Of a stretch of DNA of 52,196 bases, positions 44,205 through 52,196 are shown one piece after another. The notes below the pieces were generated by a model, which searched no databases, had not been told where the DNA came from, and was given only the letters and a program-made list of their open reading frames with translations. This DNA comes from Mycobacterium sp. AT1 (lineage in GTDB: Bacteria; Actinomycetota; Actinomycetes; Mycobacteriales; Mycobacteriaceae). Where the stretch lies: NCBI RefSeq assembly GCF_002043095.1, contig NZ_MVOC01000047.1:1-52196 (forward strand), in the 5' to 3' direction. The number at the start of each line of letters is the position of its first letter. Position 1 is the first letter of the stretch. The position numbers were made by a program, and so were the translations under genes.

Positions 44205-45218
44205 ATGCCCACTCACAAGGCCGTTCACGTCTCCGCCCCTGGTGGAGAGCTCACCCTCGTCGACGTCGAGACCACGTCCCCACCGCGGGACCACGTACGG
44301 ATCGCGGTCGTCGCGGCCGGCGTGTGCGGAACCGATCACGCCTTCGTCAACGGCGGCATGCCGGGTCTGAACTGGCCCATCACGCCGGGGCACGAGATTG
44401 CGGGCACCGTCGCCGAACTCGGTGACGGCGTCGAGGACTTCGCGGTCGGTGACCGCGTCGAGGTCGGCTGGTTCGGCGGCAACTGCAACCGGTGCAACCC
44501 CTGCCGCAAGGGCCAGTTCATGCAGTGCGAACGTCTGCAGGTACCCGGCTTGCAGTACCCGGGCGGCTACGCGGAGTCGGTCGTCGTACCGGCGACGGCC
44601 CTGGCCCGCATCCCCGACGGTCTGTCGTTCGCCGAGGCGGCACCGCTGGGCTGCGCCGGCGTGACGGTGTTCAACGGCCTGCGAAGCACCAAGGCGAAGG
44701 CCGGTGACCTCGTCGCGGTCCTCGGCGTCGGCGGGCTCGGACATCTCGGCGTGCAGTTCGCCCGCGCGATGGGCTTCGAGACGGTGGCCATCGCCCGTGG
44801 CTCCGACAAGGCGGCCGACGCGAAGGAGCTGGGCGCACACCACTACGTCGACTCGACGTCCGAGGACGTCGCGGAGGCGTTGCAGAGGCTCGGTGGCGCG
44901 GTGGTGGTGCTCGCCACGGCGGCCAACTCCGAGGCGATGGCCGCGACGGTCGGCGGCCTTGGTCCCCAGGGCGAGCTGGTCATCATCGGCGTCACGACCG
45001 AGAACCTCCCCATCAGCCCGCTGGACCTGATCAACTCCGGCCTGTCCGTCACCGGGCACCCGTCGGGCACGGCCCGCGACGTCGAGGAGACCATGGCATT
45101 CGCCGTGCAGTCCGGCGTCCGAGCCGTCATCGAGGAGCGCCCGCTGGCCCAGGCCGCCGAGGCGTACGCGGCCATGGATGCAGGCAAGGCGCGCTACCGG
45201 ATGGTGCTGACCGTCTGA
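44205..45218 (+). CDS. Zinc-dependent alcohol dehydrogenase
   Basis: A 337-residue MDR-superfamily alcohol dehydrogenase. Catalytic zinc ligands are Cys41 (GVCGTDH) and His63-Glu64 (GHE), and structural zinc Cys94, 97, 100, 108. The NAD(P) Rossmann fold follows (VLGVGGLGHLG). It resembles bacterial AdhA/AdhP primary alcohol dehydrogenases oxidising short alcohols to aldehydes in the cytoplasm. Its last 25 bases overlap the convergent mmpL gene. ATG at 44205 has a leaderless promoter. Confidence 0.92.
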   Translation: MPTHKAVHVSAPGGELTLVDVETTSPPRDHVRIAVVAAGVCGTDHAFVNGGMPGLNWPITPGHEIAGTVAELGDGVEDFAVGDRVEVGWFGGNCNRCNPCRKGQFMQCERLQVPGLQYPGGYAESVVVPATALARIPDGLSFAEAAPLGCAGVTVFNGLRSTKAKAGDLVAVLGVGGLGHLGVQFARAMGFETVAIARGSDKAADAKELGAHHYVDSTSEDVAEALQRLGGAVVVLATAANSEAMAATVGGLGPQGELVIIGVTTENLPISPLDLINSGLSVTGHPSGTARDVEETMAFAVQSGVRAVIEERPLAQAAEAYAAMDAGKARYRMVLTV

Positions 45219-48031
45219 CGATGGCGGGCGGGTCGCTGCCGCACGTTCTGCGGCCACCAGAACCATCGGCCCAGCAACGCCGCGATCGACGGTGTCAGGA
45301 ACGACCTGATCACCAGCGTGTCGACGAGCAGACCGAGGCCGATGGTGGTGCCCACCTGGGCCATCACCTTTAGGTCGCTGATCGCGAAGGACATCATCGT
45401 GAACGCGAATACCAGACCGGCGGAGGTTACGACGCTGCCGCTGCCCGCGATCGCCCTGATGATGCCCGTGTTCAAGCCCGCGTCGCGTTCCTCCTTGAAC
45501 CGCGACACCAGCAGCAGGTTGTAGTCCGAACCCACCGCGAGCAGGATGATCACCGACATCGCGAGCACCAGCCAGTGCAATTCGATGCCGATGACGTGCT
45601 GCCACAACAGAACCGACAGTCCGAACGACGCGGCCAGCGACAACGCCACCGTGCCGACGATCACCAGCGAGGCGATCGCGGCCCTGGTGATGATGAGCAT
45701 GATGATGAAGATCAGGCAGATGGCCGAGACGGCGGCGATGACGAGGTCGTAATTGGAGCCGTCGTGCATGTCCTTGTAGGTTGCCGCAGTGCCGCCCAGA
45801 TAGATCTTCGAGGTTTCCAGCGGCGTCCCCTTGATGGCCTCGAATGCAGCGTTCTTGATCTCGTCGATGTGCGAGATTCCCTCCGGCGTCGCGGGATCAC
45901 CCTGGTGAGAGATGATGAACCGCACCGATTTCCCGTCGGGCGAGACGAACTGCTTGAGGCCCCTCTTGAAGTCTGGGTTGTCGAAGACCTCGGGCGGCAG
46001 ATAGAACGAGTCGTCGATCTTGGAGTCGTCGAACGCCTTGCCGATGGCAGTGGGGTCGGACTGCTGACGGTCCTGCAGGCTCTGCTGATCCTGCTGCGTC
46101 GCGTAGTTCGTCATGATCTGGTCGCGATTGCGTTCCTGGCTGGCGATCTGCGGCGGGATCAGCGCAATGAGCTTGGGTTGCAGGGCGTTGAGCTTGTCCA
46201 GGCTGGCGGTGGTCTGACCAAGCAGATCGGTCAGTTCGCCGATCCCGTCCAGCGCGTCGAAGATGGATCGCAACGTGTAACAGACGGGAATGTCGTAGCA
46301 GTGCGGTTCCCAATAGAAGTAGCTGCGCAGGGGGCGAAAGAAGTCGTCGAAGTTGGCGATCTTGTCCCGCAGCTCGTTGGTCACCGCAACCGTTCGTTTG
46401 AGGTCGTCGGTCTGTTCCTGTTGTGCGGCAGCACTTTGCTTCTGCAGCGACAGCTGTTGACGTAGGACGTCGATCTGGTTGTTGATGTCGGCTGCCTGCG
46501 TCAGCATGTCGGCCGTGCGCTGCTCGGCGTAGGACTGCCCGAGTTTCTGGTTGACGCCCTGCTGGCCGACGATGAACGGAATGGAACTGCCTTCGATCGG
46601 CGTGCCAAGCGGCCGCGTGATCGTCTGCACCCGGGCTATGCCGGGCAGGTGGAAGACGTCCTTGGCGACCCGGTCGACGATGAGCATGTCCGCGGAGTTG
46701 CGCAGATCGTGGTCGGCCACCAGCATCAGGACCTCGGGGTTGAGCCGCGCCTGCGGAAAGTGTTTCGCCGCAACCCCGTAACCGATGTTGGCCTCGACGT
46801 CGGCCGGCAGGTACTTCTTGTCGTCGTAGCTGGTCTTGTACGACGGCAGCGCGAGTAGGCCGACCATGGTGATCGCCGCCGACGCCACCAGGATGGGTCC
46901 GGGCCAGCGGACCACGGCAGTTCCGATCCGTCGCCATCCCCGGGTCTTGGTCTTGCGCTTGGGGTCGAGCAATCCGAATCGGGAGGCGATGGTCAACAGC
47001 GCCGGCGCGAGTGTCAGCGCTGACATGGTCACGACGAACATGCCGATGGCAAGGGGGATTGCGAGGGTCTGGAAGTAGGGCAGTCGGGTGAAGTGCAGGC
47101 ACAGCGTGGCGCCGGCGATCGTCAACCCGGATCCCATGATGACGTGGGCGGTGCCGTGGTACATCACGTAGAACGCGTCTTCCGGGTCGGCACCGGAGTT
47201 GCGCGCCTCGTGGTAGCGGCCGACGAGGAAGATCGCGTAGTCGGTGGCCGCGGCAATTGCCAAGAGCGTCAACAGGTTCACCGCGAACGTGGACAGTTCG
47301 ATGATGTGGTGGTAGCCCAGGAAGGCCACGATGCCACGGGCCACGGCCAATTCGAGCACCACCGCCAGCAGGACCACGAGAACCGTGACGATCGAGCGGT
47401 AGACCAGCAGGAGCATCGTCACGATCACCACGAAGGTCAGTGCCGTGACCAGCTGCAGGCTCTTGTCTCCGGCGTGCTGCTGGTCGGAGTTCAGCGGCCC
47501 CGCGCCGGTGACGTAAACCTTCAGCCCCGATGGCGGTGGATGGGCGGCGACGATGTCGCGCACCGCTTGCACCGATTCGTTGGCCAGCGTCTCGCCTTGG
47601 TTGCCTGCTATGTACAGCTGCACGTAGGCCGACAGGTTGTCCGCGCTCTGTGACCCCGAGGAGGTCAGCGGATCGCCCCACAGATCCTGGACGTGCTGGA
47701 TGTGGGTCTTGTCCTTCTCCAGATCCTTGACGAGGCCGTCGTAGTACTGATGGTCTTGCGCGCCAAGGGGTTTGTCGCTCTCCAGAACGATCATCGCCGA
47801 GCTGTTCGAGTCGTACTCACCGAAGAGCTTGCCGACCAACTGGGTGGCTTGCAGGGACGGCGCGTCGTTCGGGGTCAGCGAGGTGGAGTTGGCGGCGCCC
47901 ACGACCTCGAGCTGCGGCACCACGACGTTGACGAGCGCCGTCAGTGCGAGCCACCCCAACAGGATCGGCACGCAGAACAGGCGCAGGAAGCGAGGAACCC
48001 GGGCCCGCTGGACCGTCTGCTGGTCGCTCAT
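45194..48031 (-). CDS. MmpL family RND transporter
   Basis: A 945-residue RND-type transporter. Two TM1 + soluble domain + five-TM blocks are visible: TM1 about 17-38, proton-relay Asp264-Tyr265 in AATDYAIF of the first half and AVGSDYNLLL in the second. The second periplasmic domain has an extended Gln-rich coiled-coil insertion (about 540-700), as in MmpL4/MmpL5-like proteins that export siderophores or lipids. The ATG overlaps the MmpS stop as ATGA; the longer frame upstream is the shadow of mmpS. It is the pump of an MmpS-MmpL pair under a divergent TetR. The substrate cannot be assigned. Confidence 0.92.
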   Translation of the reverse strand: MSDQQTVQRARVPRFLRLFCVPILLGWLALTALVNVVVPQLEVVGAANSTSLTPNDAPSLQATQLVGKLFGEYDSNSSAMIVLESDKPLGAQDHQYYDGLVKDLEKDKTHIQHVQDLWGDPLTSSGSQSADNLSAYVQLYIAGNQGETLANESVQAVRDIVAAHPPPSGLKVYVTGAGPLNSDQQHAGDKSLQLVTALTFVVIVTMLLLVYRSIVTVLVVLLAVVLELAVARGIVAFLGYHHIIELSTFAVNLLTLLAIAAATDYAIFLVGRYHEARNSGADPEDAFYVMYHGTAHVIMGSGLTIAGATLCLHFTRLPYFQTLAIPLAIGMFVVTMSALTLAPALLTIASRFGLLDPKRKTKTRGWRRIGTAVVRWPGPILVASAAITMVGLLALPSYKTSYDDKKYLPADVEANIGYGVAAKHFPQARLNPEVLMLVADHDLRNSADMLIVDRVAKDVFHLPGIARVQTITRPLGTPIEGSSIPFIVGQQGVNQKLGQSYAEQRTADMLTQAADINNQIDVLRQQLSLQKQSAAAQQEQTDDLKRTVAVTNELRDKIANFDDFFRPLRSYFYWEPHCYDIPVCYTLRSIFDALDGIGELTDLLGQTTASLDKLNALQPKLIALIPPQIASQERNRDQIMTNYATQQDQQSLQDRQQSDPTAIGKAFDDSKIDDSFYLPPEVFDNPDFKRGLKQFVSPDGKSVRFIISHQGDPATPEGISHIDEIKNAAFEAIKGTPLETSKIYLGGTAATYKDMHDGSNYDLVIAAVSAICLIFIIMLIITRAAIASLVIVGTVALSLAASFGLSVLLWQHVIGIELHWLVLAMSVIILLAVGSDYNLLLVSRFKEERDAGLNTGIIRAIAGSGSVVTSAGLVFAFTMMSFAISDLKVMAQVGTTIGLGLLVDTLVIRSFLTPSIAALLGRWFWWPQNVRQRPARHRQTVSTIR

Positions 48032-48462
48032 GCGGACTTCACCAGGCAGGAGACCTGAGCGTTGACGCCGGTCGACGACCGCTCGTCTCTCACCTCGTCG
48101 TCGACGCTGACGCGGCAGCCGATCTGGTCGCCGTCGCCTTGGGCGATGATGGTGGCGCTGGCCGATGGCTTGGTGGTCTTCAGCGTGATCGACCAGGGCA
48201 GGCGAGCGTCGTCGACGCGCTGCGGGGTCGAATCGAGGTCGAGGTAGTTGATGGTCGCCACGGCGCCTTCCGTTCCGGTGATCTGGTAGGTCACGACCTT
48301 GGGGTTGAACGGTTCGGCGTCCTGGGCCAGCCCGGCGCCCGTGCGGGTCGTCTCGTTGTCCGACCCGAATAGGCCGTGCATCCGGTACACCACGACGCCT
48401 CCGAGGGCGACCACCACCACGATGAGCAGCGGTATCCAGGCCCGCTTGACGATCCCGACCAC
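48028..48462 (-). CDS. MmpS family membrane accessory protein
   Basis: About 144 residues, the normal MmpS length. A cytoplasmic KRAW start, one membrane segment (about 9-27) and a periplasmic beta domain containing VVTYQITGTEG and two cysteines (GCRVSVDDEV, VSCLVKSA) that probably form a disulfide. It assists the partner MmpL in export. GTG at 48462 follows GAAGGAGC; the frame is open further upstream but lacks similarity. The stop overlaps mmpL. Confidence 0.9.
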   Translation of the reverse strand: MVGIVKRAWIPLLIVVVVALGGVVVYRMHGLFGSDNETTRTGAGLAQDAEPFNPKVVTYQITGTEGAVATINYLDLDSTPQRVDDARLPWSITLKTTKPSASATIIAQGDGDQIGCRVSVDDEVRDERSSTGVNAQVSCLVKSA

Positions 48463-48509
48463 TGATGCTCCTTCGTTGCTCCGACCACACCAAGTGGTTA
48501 GCGCGTCAA

Positions 48510-48538
48510 ACAATAGAACGGACGCCATAGTTGAGCAA
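48510..48538 (-). promoter_or_regulatory. Predicted mmpS-mmpL promoter
   Basis: On the minus strand, -35 TTGCTC (48533-48538), 17 bases, -10 TATTGT (48510-48515). It is flanked by GTTAGC (48497-48502) and its complement GCTAAC (48547-48552), which might be operator halves. Confidence 0.45.
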
Positions 48539-48567
48539 GCCGAACGGCTAACTCCAATTAACTATCT

Positions 48568-48615
48568 GATAATTCCGGGTCATGCGATGCGACGGACGTA
48601 GACTTCGCACGTCCG
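48568..48615 (+). promoter_or_regulatory. tetR -10 and inverted repeat CGGACGT-N9-ACGTCCG
   Basis: GATAAT (48568-48573) is a near-consensus -10 for the TetR gene. Perfect 7-base arms (48593-48599 and 48609-48615) lie just downstream of the expected transcription start, a position suiting autorepression. The AT-rich block 48555-48575 stands out from the GC-rich surroundings. Confidence 0.5.
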
Positions 48616-48649
48616 GCCCGAGGCAACGAACACGGAGAAGGCAAAGGCA

Positions 48650-49228
48650 TTGGCGAAACCCGTAGCACCGAGAGGCCTGGCCAGGGAGAGGGTCGTCGAC
48701 GCCGCGGTTGCCCTCTTCGCCGAGCATGGGGTCCACGGCACGTCGCTGCAGATGATTGCCGACCGGATCGGGGTCAGCAAAGCGGCGGTCTACTACCAGT
48801 TTCCCTCCAAGGAGGGCATCGCCCTGGAAGTGATCCGGCCGTGCATCGAGGACATCGTCCGGGTCATCAAAATCGCCGACGCACTTCCCGACCCGCAGCA
48901 ACGTCGCGCCGTGGCCGTCAGCGGGCTCGTCGAAATGGTGGTGCGGCACCGACCGTTGGCGGTGGTGTTCTACGGCGACCCGGCGATCGATGCGCTGATG
49001 GCCAGCGACCCCGACTTCAAGGCGGTGAACGACCGTCTCCGCGAACTGATGGAGGGGCCGGACCGCAACGACGTCGAGCGGATCGTCTTCTCGGTCTTCT
49101 GCTCCGGTGTTGGCCGGGCCGCGGCCGACCCCGAGCTGGCCGACATCGACGACGCCGATCTGCATCGCGCGCTGCTCGAGTTGTTCGGCCGAATCCTGAC
49201 GCCCGCCGTGCAGCCGTCTCAACCCTGA
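48650..49228 (+). CDS. TetR family transcriptional regulator
   Basis: A 192-residue regulator starting at a TTG codon preceded by GAGAAGG. The N-terminal HTH (about 12-58; VVDAAVALFAEHGVHGTSLQMIADRIGVSKAAVYYQF, core SLQMIADRIGVSKAAVYYQF) is typical; the C-terminal ligand domain is generic. It is divergent from mmpS-mmpL across 187 bases containing the predicted promoters and an inverted repeat, so it is the probable repressor of the exporter. The inducer is unknown. Confidence 0.88.
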   Translation: MAKPVAPRGLARERVVDAAVALFAEHGVHGTSLQMIADRIGVSKAAVYYQFPSKEGIALEVIRPCIEDIVRVIKIADALPDPQQRRAVAVSGLVEMVVRHRPLAVVFYGDPAIDALMASDPDFKAVNDRLRELMEGPDRNDVERIVFSVFCSGVGRAAADPELADIDDADLHRALLELFGRILTPAVQPSQP

Positions 49229-49303
49229 GGTGTTGCCGACCGGCGTCTGTTGAGATACTTCCAAGACAGACGAACCACGCGTGCAATGCAGGAGGAAACC
49301 CAC

Positions 49304-50341
49304 ATGCCCATCGCGACTCCCGAGGTCTACGCCGAAATGCTGGACCGTGCCAAGGAGCACTCCTTCGCATTCCCGGCCATCAACTGCGTCGGTTCGGAGT
49401 CGGTGAACGCCGCAATCAAGGGCTTCGCGGACGCCGGCAGTGACGGGATCATCCAATTCTCAACCGGCGGAGCAGAATTCGCGTCCGGACTCGGCATCAA
49501 GGAGATGGTCACCGGTGCGGTGGCGCTGGCCGAGTTCGCCCACGTGGTCGCCGCCAAGTACGACGTCACCGTCGCCCTGCACACCGACCACTGCCCCAAG
49601 GACAAGCTCGACACCTACGTCCGGCCACTGCTGGAGATCTCGGCCGCCCGCGTCGCCAAGGGGCAGAACCCGCTGTTCCAGAGCCACATGTGGGACGGCT
49701 CTGCAGTACCGATCGACGAGAATCTCGAGATCGGCAAGGAGCTGCTGAAGCTCGCGGCCGAAGCCAAGATCATCCTCGAGGTGGAGATCGGCGTCGTCGG
49801 CGGCGAAGAGGACGGCGTCGAAGCCGAGATCAACGACAAGCTGTACACCTCGGCGGAGGACTTCGAGAAGACCATCGACGCGCTCGGTGCGGGTGAGCAC
49901 GGCCGGTATCTGCTGGCCGCCACCTTTGGCAACGTGCACGGCGTCTACAAGCCGGGCAACGTGAAGCTGCGCCCCGAGGTGCTCGCCGAGGGGCAGCGCG
50001 TCGCCGCCGCCAAGCTCGGACTGTCCGAGGGGTCGAAGCCGTTCGACTTCGTCTTCCACGGCGGGTCGGGCTCGCTGAAGTCCGAGATCGAGGATTCGCT
50101 GAAGTACGGCGTCGTCAAGATGAACGTCGACACCGACACCCAGTACGCGTTCACCCGGCCGCTGGCTGGGCACATGTTCGCCAACTACGACGGGGTGCTG
50201 AAGATCGACGGCGAGGTTGGCAACAAGAAGGTCTACGACCCGCGTAGCTACCTGAAGAAGGCCGAGGCCTCGATGTCCGAGCGCGTCGTCGAGGCGTGCA
50301 ACGACCTGCACAGCAGCGGCCGGAGCGTCTCGGGAAGCTAG
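49304..50341 (+). CDS. fba: Class II fructose-bisphosphate aldolase
   Basis: A 345-residue zinc-dependent aldolase cleaving fructose 1,6-bisphosphate to dihydroxyacetone phosphate and glyceraldehyde 3-phosphate in glycolysis, and the reverse in gluconeogenesis. HTDHCPKDKL gives catalytic Asp95 and zinc ligand His96; ILEVEIGVVGGEEDG, the zinc His of TFGNVHGVYKPG and FHGGSGS follow. ATG at 49304 is preceded by AGGAGGAAA (49290-49298). Mycobacterial Fba (Rv0363c) is of this class. A long stem-loop follows ten bases after the stop. Confidence 0.97.
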   Translation: MPIATPEVYAEMLDRAKEHSFAFPAINCVGSESVNAAIKGFADAGSDGIIQFSTGGAEFASGLGIKEMVTGAVALAEFAHVVAAKYDVTVALHTDHCPKDKLDTYVRPLLEISAARVAKGQNPLFQSHMWDGSAVPIDENLEIGKELLKLAAEAKIILEVEIGVVGGEEDGVEAEINDKLYTSAEDFEKTIDALGAGEHGRYLLAATFGNVHGVYKPGNVKLRPEVLAEGQRVAAAKLGLSEGSKPFDFVFHGGSGSLKSEIEDSLKYGVVKMNVDTDTQYAFTRPLAGHMFANYDGVLKIDGEVGNKKVYDPRSYLKKAEASMSERVVEACNDLHSSGRSVSGS

Positions 50342-50351
50342 CACCCCTCCG

Positions 50352-50402
50352 CGATTTCGGCGCCTTTATCCGCGGTGGCCGCGGATCAACGCGCCGAAAT
50401 CG
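50352..50402. terminator. Long stem-loop between convergent genes, bidirectional terminator candidate
   Basis: Arms of 24 bases (50352-50375 and 50379-50402) with two internal mismatches and a 3-base loop lie between the fba stop (50341) and the stop of the convergent gene (50416). No T-tract is present in either direction. Confidence 0.6.
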
Positions 50403-50415
50403 TGTGGGGTGGGGG

Positions 50416-51201
50416 TTACTGGGGCGCTTGGCAGATCTTCCACTGCTCGTCGCGGAGCTCGAGATCGAAGCTCCGCGTCGAGCGGGTGGACGGGTCGAAG
50501 GCCATGAACGACGTCACGTTGGCCTCGGCGTGCGAATCGTGCACGACGACCTGGTCAATGCTCGCGACGATCGGGTACTGCCGTGCCGCGGCAACCCGGG
50601 CGTGGATGTCCTTCCACTGGTCGTCGTCGTACCTGATGTAGCTGTCGGCGGTCTCGCCGCACGTGATGGTGCGCAGCGTCGACAGATCGCCCTTCTGGAT
50701 CGCGGTGTCGAAGTTCTGGATCGTGGTGCGCACCATGTCCTCCTGCGACACCGCGGGCGGGTCGTCACGCGACATCAGCACGGTGCCGAGGATGGCGACC
50801 GCGGCCAGCGCGGCGATGACGAGCACCAGCGCGATCACCCAGCCCCAGCTGCGTTTGCCGCGCGGCGGCTTGGGCTGGTCGCCCCGACCCGGAATCACTT
50901 GTGGCGCAGCGGGTCCCGCCTGAGGAATGGGTGCGGTGAAGGCCCCGGCCTCGGCGGCGTCTGAATGGCCTTGCGGCACGGCGAAGATCTCGGTGGCCGG
51001 CTCGGGCGCGGTCTCGATGATCTGGGTCTTGCCCGCATCCATCCCCGACGGAGCGGTGAATCTGCGCTCGGGCTCCTCGGCGTCGGCGGCCCCCGCCAAC
51101 GCGGCCGGGTCGATCACCTCGGTCTCGGGCGAGGACCCGTCGTCTGCACCAGTTCCGCTGCCCGGTTGGTTGTTCTCGTCCGTCCCCGATGGGTTCGACA
51201 T
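50416..51201 (-). CDS. Single-pass membrane protein with extracytoplasmic domain (Rv0361-like)
   Basis: A 261-residue protein: a Pro/Glu/Asp-rich disordered N-terminal half (1-115), one membrane segment (about 120-142; WVIALVLVIAALAAVAILGT) and an extracytoplasmic domain (about 150-261) of the NTF2/DUF4878-like kind (VRTTIQNFDTAIQKGDLSTLRTITC), with two Cys that could pair. No enzyme motif. Place beside fba matches M. tuberculosis Rv0361. ATG at 51201 follows GGGAGGA. Function unknown. Confidence 0.75.
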   Translation of the reverse strand: MSNPSGTDENNQPGSGTGADDGSSPETEVIDPAALAGAADAEEPERRFTAPSGMDAGKTQIIETAPEPATEIFAVPQGHSDAAEAGAFTAPIPQAGPAAPQVIPGRGDQPKPPRGKRSWGWVIALVLVIAALAAVAILGTVLMSRDDPPAVSQEDMVRTTIQNFDTAIQKGDLSTLRTITCGETADSYIRYDDDQWKDIHARVAAARQYPIVASIDQVVVHDSHAEANVTSFMAFDPSTRSTRSFDLELRDEQWKICQAPQ

Positions 51202-51290
51202 GCGCGTTTCGGTCCTCCCTCGTGACTACCTCAAAGCTTATCCATCCGCGCTCGGCGAAGCCTGACGGCGTCGGCGCGTGATCCGCACGG

Positions 51291-51296
51291 CACAAT
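51291..51296 (+). promoter_or_regulatory. Possible leaderless -10 of the DUF3151 gene
   Basis: CACAAT ends six bases before the ATG at 51303; weaker match to the -10 consensus than the other examples. Confidence 0.3.
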
Positions 51297-51302
51297 AAGC
51301 GC

Positions 51303-51719
51303 ATGACTCACATGGGCGATCTGCTGGGGCCTGATCCGGTCCGGCTCCCTGGCGACACCGAAGCCGAGGCGGAATTGGCCGCCGGCGAGAATCCGGCCAT
51401 CGTCGCCGCCGCTCATCCGACGGCCTCCGTGGCATGGGCGACGCTGGCCGAGGAGGCCCTCGCCGACGACAAGGCGGTCACCGCCTACGCCTATGCCCGC
51501 ACCGGCTACCACCGCGGTCTCGACCAGCTTCGCCGCAACGGGTGGAAGGGATTCGGCCCGGTGCCGTACTCCCACGAACCCAACCGTGGTTTCCTGCGTT
51601 GTGTGGCCGCGCTGGCCCACGCCGCGGATGCCATCGGCGAGACCGACGAGTACCAGCGTTGCCTCGACCTGCTCGACGATTGCGACCGGTCGGCTCGCAG
51701 CGAGCTTGGCCTCGCCTAG
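51303..51719 (+). CDS. DUF3151 family protein (Rv0360c-like)
   Basis: A 138-residue soluble all-helical protein with the actinobacterial DUF3151 pattern: LLGPDPVRLPGD at the start, AYARTGYHRGLDQLRRNGWKG-like core and NRGFLRCVAALAHAADAIGE. The function is unknown and no catalytic residues are evident. M. tuberculosis has a homologue in the same neighbourhood. Its TAG stop lies inside a 15-base tandem repeat shared with the end of the convergent gene. Confidence 0.85.
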   Translation: MTHMGDLLGPDPVRLPGDTEAEAELAAGENPAIVAAAHPTASVAWATLAEEALADDKAVTAYAYARTGYHRGLDQLRRNGWKGFGPVPYSHEPNRGFLRCVAALAHAADAIGETDEYQRCLDLLDDCDRSARSELGLA

Positions 51720-51745
51720 CTTCTGAGCGCCTAGCTTCTGAGCGC
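51716..51745. repeat. Two exact tandem copies of a 15-base unit at convergent stop codons
   Basis: CTAGCTTCTGAGCGC occurs at 51716-51730 and again at 51731-51745. The first copy contains the TAG stop of the DUF3151 gene and the second the TAG stop (CTA on the plus strand) of the convergent gene. Confidence 0.9.
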
Positions 51746-52196
51746 CGCGTCCAACGCCGCGACGTCCGCGGCCTCGAAGGCGCGAGCGCGCAGCGCGGTC
51801 GCCAGGCCACGCAACTGCCGTGCCACGGCGTCGGCGTCGGCTGGGCCCAGCAGCGGGCCCGAGGCCCGACCGTCCTGCTCCCAGCAGGCGGCGACCGCGC
51901 GATAGGCCAGGTGTTCCGCCGCGACCGCGGCGGGCGCAAGCCGTTCCCGCGTGGCGCGCATCCGAGCCGACCCTGCCGCGGCGGCGTCGACCGCGTCCCG
52001 CAGGTCGATGGCCGCGAGCTGCAGATCCCGTCGCGCGGTGCGTGCCGCCAGGGTGGCGGTGTCGGCGGCGAGGTGGGGGACGGCCGCGGCAACGGCGTCG
52101 ACGGTGGCGGCGATGGAGTCGATCAGTCTGGTGGATTCCTGGAACCGGCTCAGCACCAGGAACACCGCGACGCCGACCGCGCAGCCGACGAGGGTG
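51731..52196 (-). CDS. C-terminal part of a probable FUSC-like membrane protein (5' end outside window)
   Basis: The frame is open to the window edge, so the start lies beyond 52196. It begins with the end of a membrane segment (TLVGCAVGVAVFLVLSR) followed by about 140 cytoplasmic residues of Ala/Arg-rich helices. This is the usual ending of FUSC/aromatic-acid-exporter-like proteins, in which a membrane half precedes a helical cytoplasmic domain. With only the C-terminal end visible, the family assignment is tentative. It converges on the DUF3151 gene with 11 bases between stops. Confidence 0.55.
   Translation of the reverse strand, partial: TLVGCAVGVAVFLVLSRFQESTRLIDSIAATVDAVAAAVPHLAADTATLAARTARRDLQLAAIDLRDAVDAAAAGSARMRATRERLAPAAVAAEHLAYRAVAACWEQDGRASGPLLGPADADAVARQLRGLATALRARAFEAADVAALDAALRS

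Overview
The window is a dense, high-GC actinobacterial chromosome segment, most probably from a fast-growing Mycolicibacterium. The evidence is an MmpS/MmpL pair, a TtfA-like protein, an F420-type luciferase-like oxidoreductase, a type II flavohaemoglobin and an HspR-controlled chaperone operon. Gene order also resembles the M. tuberculosis Rv0350-Rv0353 and Rv0358-Rv0385 neighbourhoods, though rearranged and interleaved with accessory genes. That synteny is recalled, not computed. I see no IS element, prophage, CRISPR array, rRNA or tRNA, and no gene-free stretch longer than 300 bases.

Layout. (1) 110-9615: an amidase converges on a seven-gene minus-strand operon (7937/8734 down to 1527) whose genes mostly overlap by 1-4 bases. 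It encodes an inositol-monophosphatase-like phosphatase, a DUF3311 membrane peptide, a sodium:solute symporter, an N-carbamoyl-amino-acid hydrolase-type enzyme, a second amidase and two tandem choline-kinase-like phosphotransferases. A divergent GntR/HutC regulator sits at its head. This looks like an uptake and breakdown route for an amide- or ureido-containing, hydroxylated compound that I cannot name. (2) 9667-13423: two MerR-controlled units, a hydrolase plus MFS exporter and an SDR. Both have MerR-type promoters with a dyad in a 19-base spacer. (3) 13506-17738: dnaK-grpE-dnaJ-hspR with a SigH-like promoter and two HAIR sites. (4) 17739-25470: aldose epimerase, type II flavohaemoglobin, a GAP-family membrane protein, a multicopper oxidase fused to FG-GAP-like repeats, a WYL regulator, a VOC protein and a ClpP-like gene remnant. 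(5) 25471-33410: a molybdenum hydroxylase (fused Fe-S/Mo subunit plus FAD subunit) flanked on both sides by paralogous double-ABM-domain membrane proteins, then a GGDEF-EAL protein. (6) 33416-39342: clpB with HAIR and SigH-like sites, ttfA, an SDR, a lipoprotein and a SpoU methyltransferase. (7) 39388-45218: GH76 enzyme, acetoacetyl-CoA synthetase, LLM oxidoreductase, DedA protein and zinc alcohol dehydrogenase. (8) 45194-52196: MmpL/MmpS with a divergent TetR, class II aldolase, a membrane protein, a DUF3151 protein and a truncated FUSC-like gene.

Regulatory themes. The chaperone genes dnaK and clpB carry matching SigH-like promoters and HspR sites. About fourteen genes show a -10 hexamer 6-8 bases before the start codon, implying leaderless mRNAs; in two cases the stop codon of the upstream gene lies inside that -10. 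Three long stem-loops without a T-tract lie 8-10 bases past stop codons and are likely mycobacterial terminators. The most novel-looking systems are the kinase/amidase/symporter operon and the molybdenum hydroxylase with its two flanking ABM-membrane proteins.
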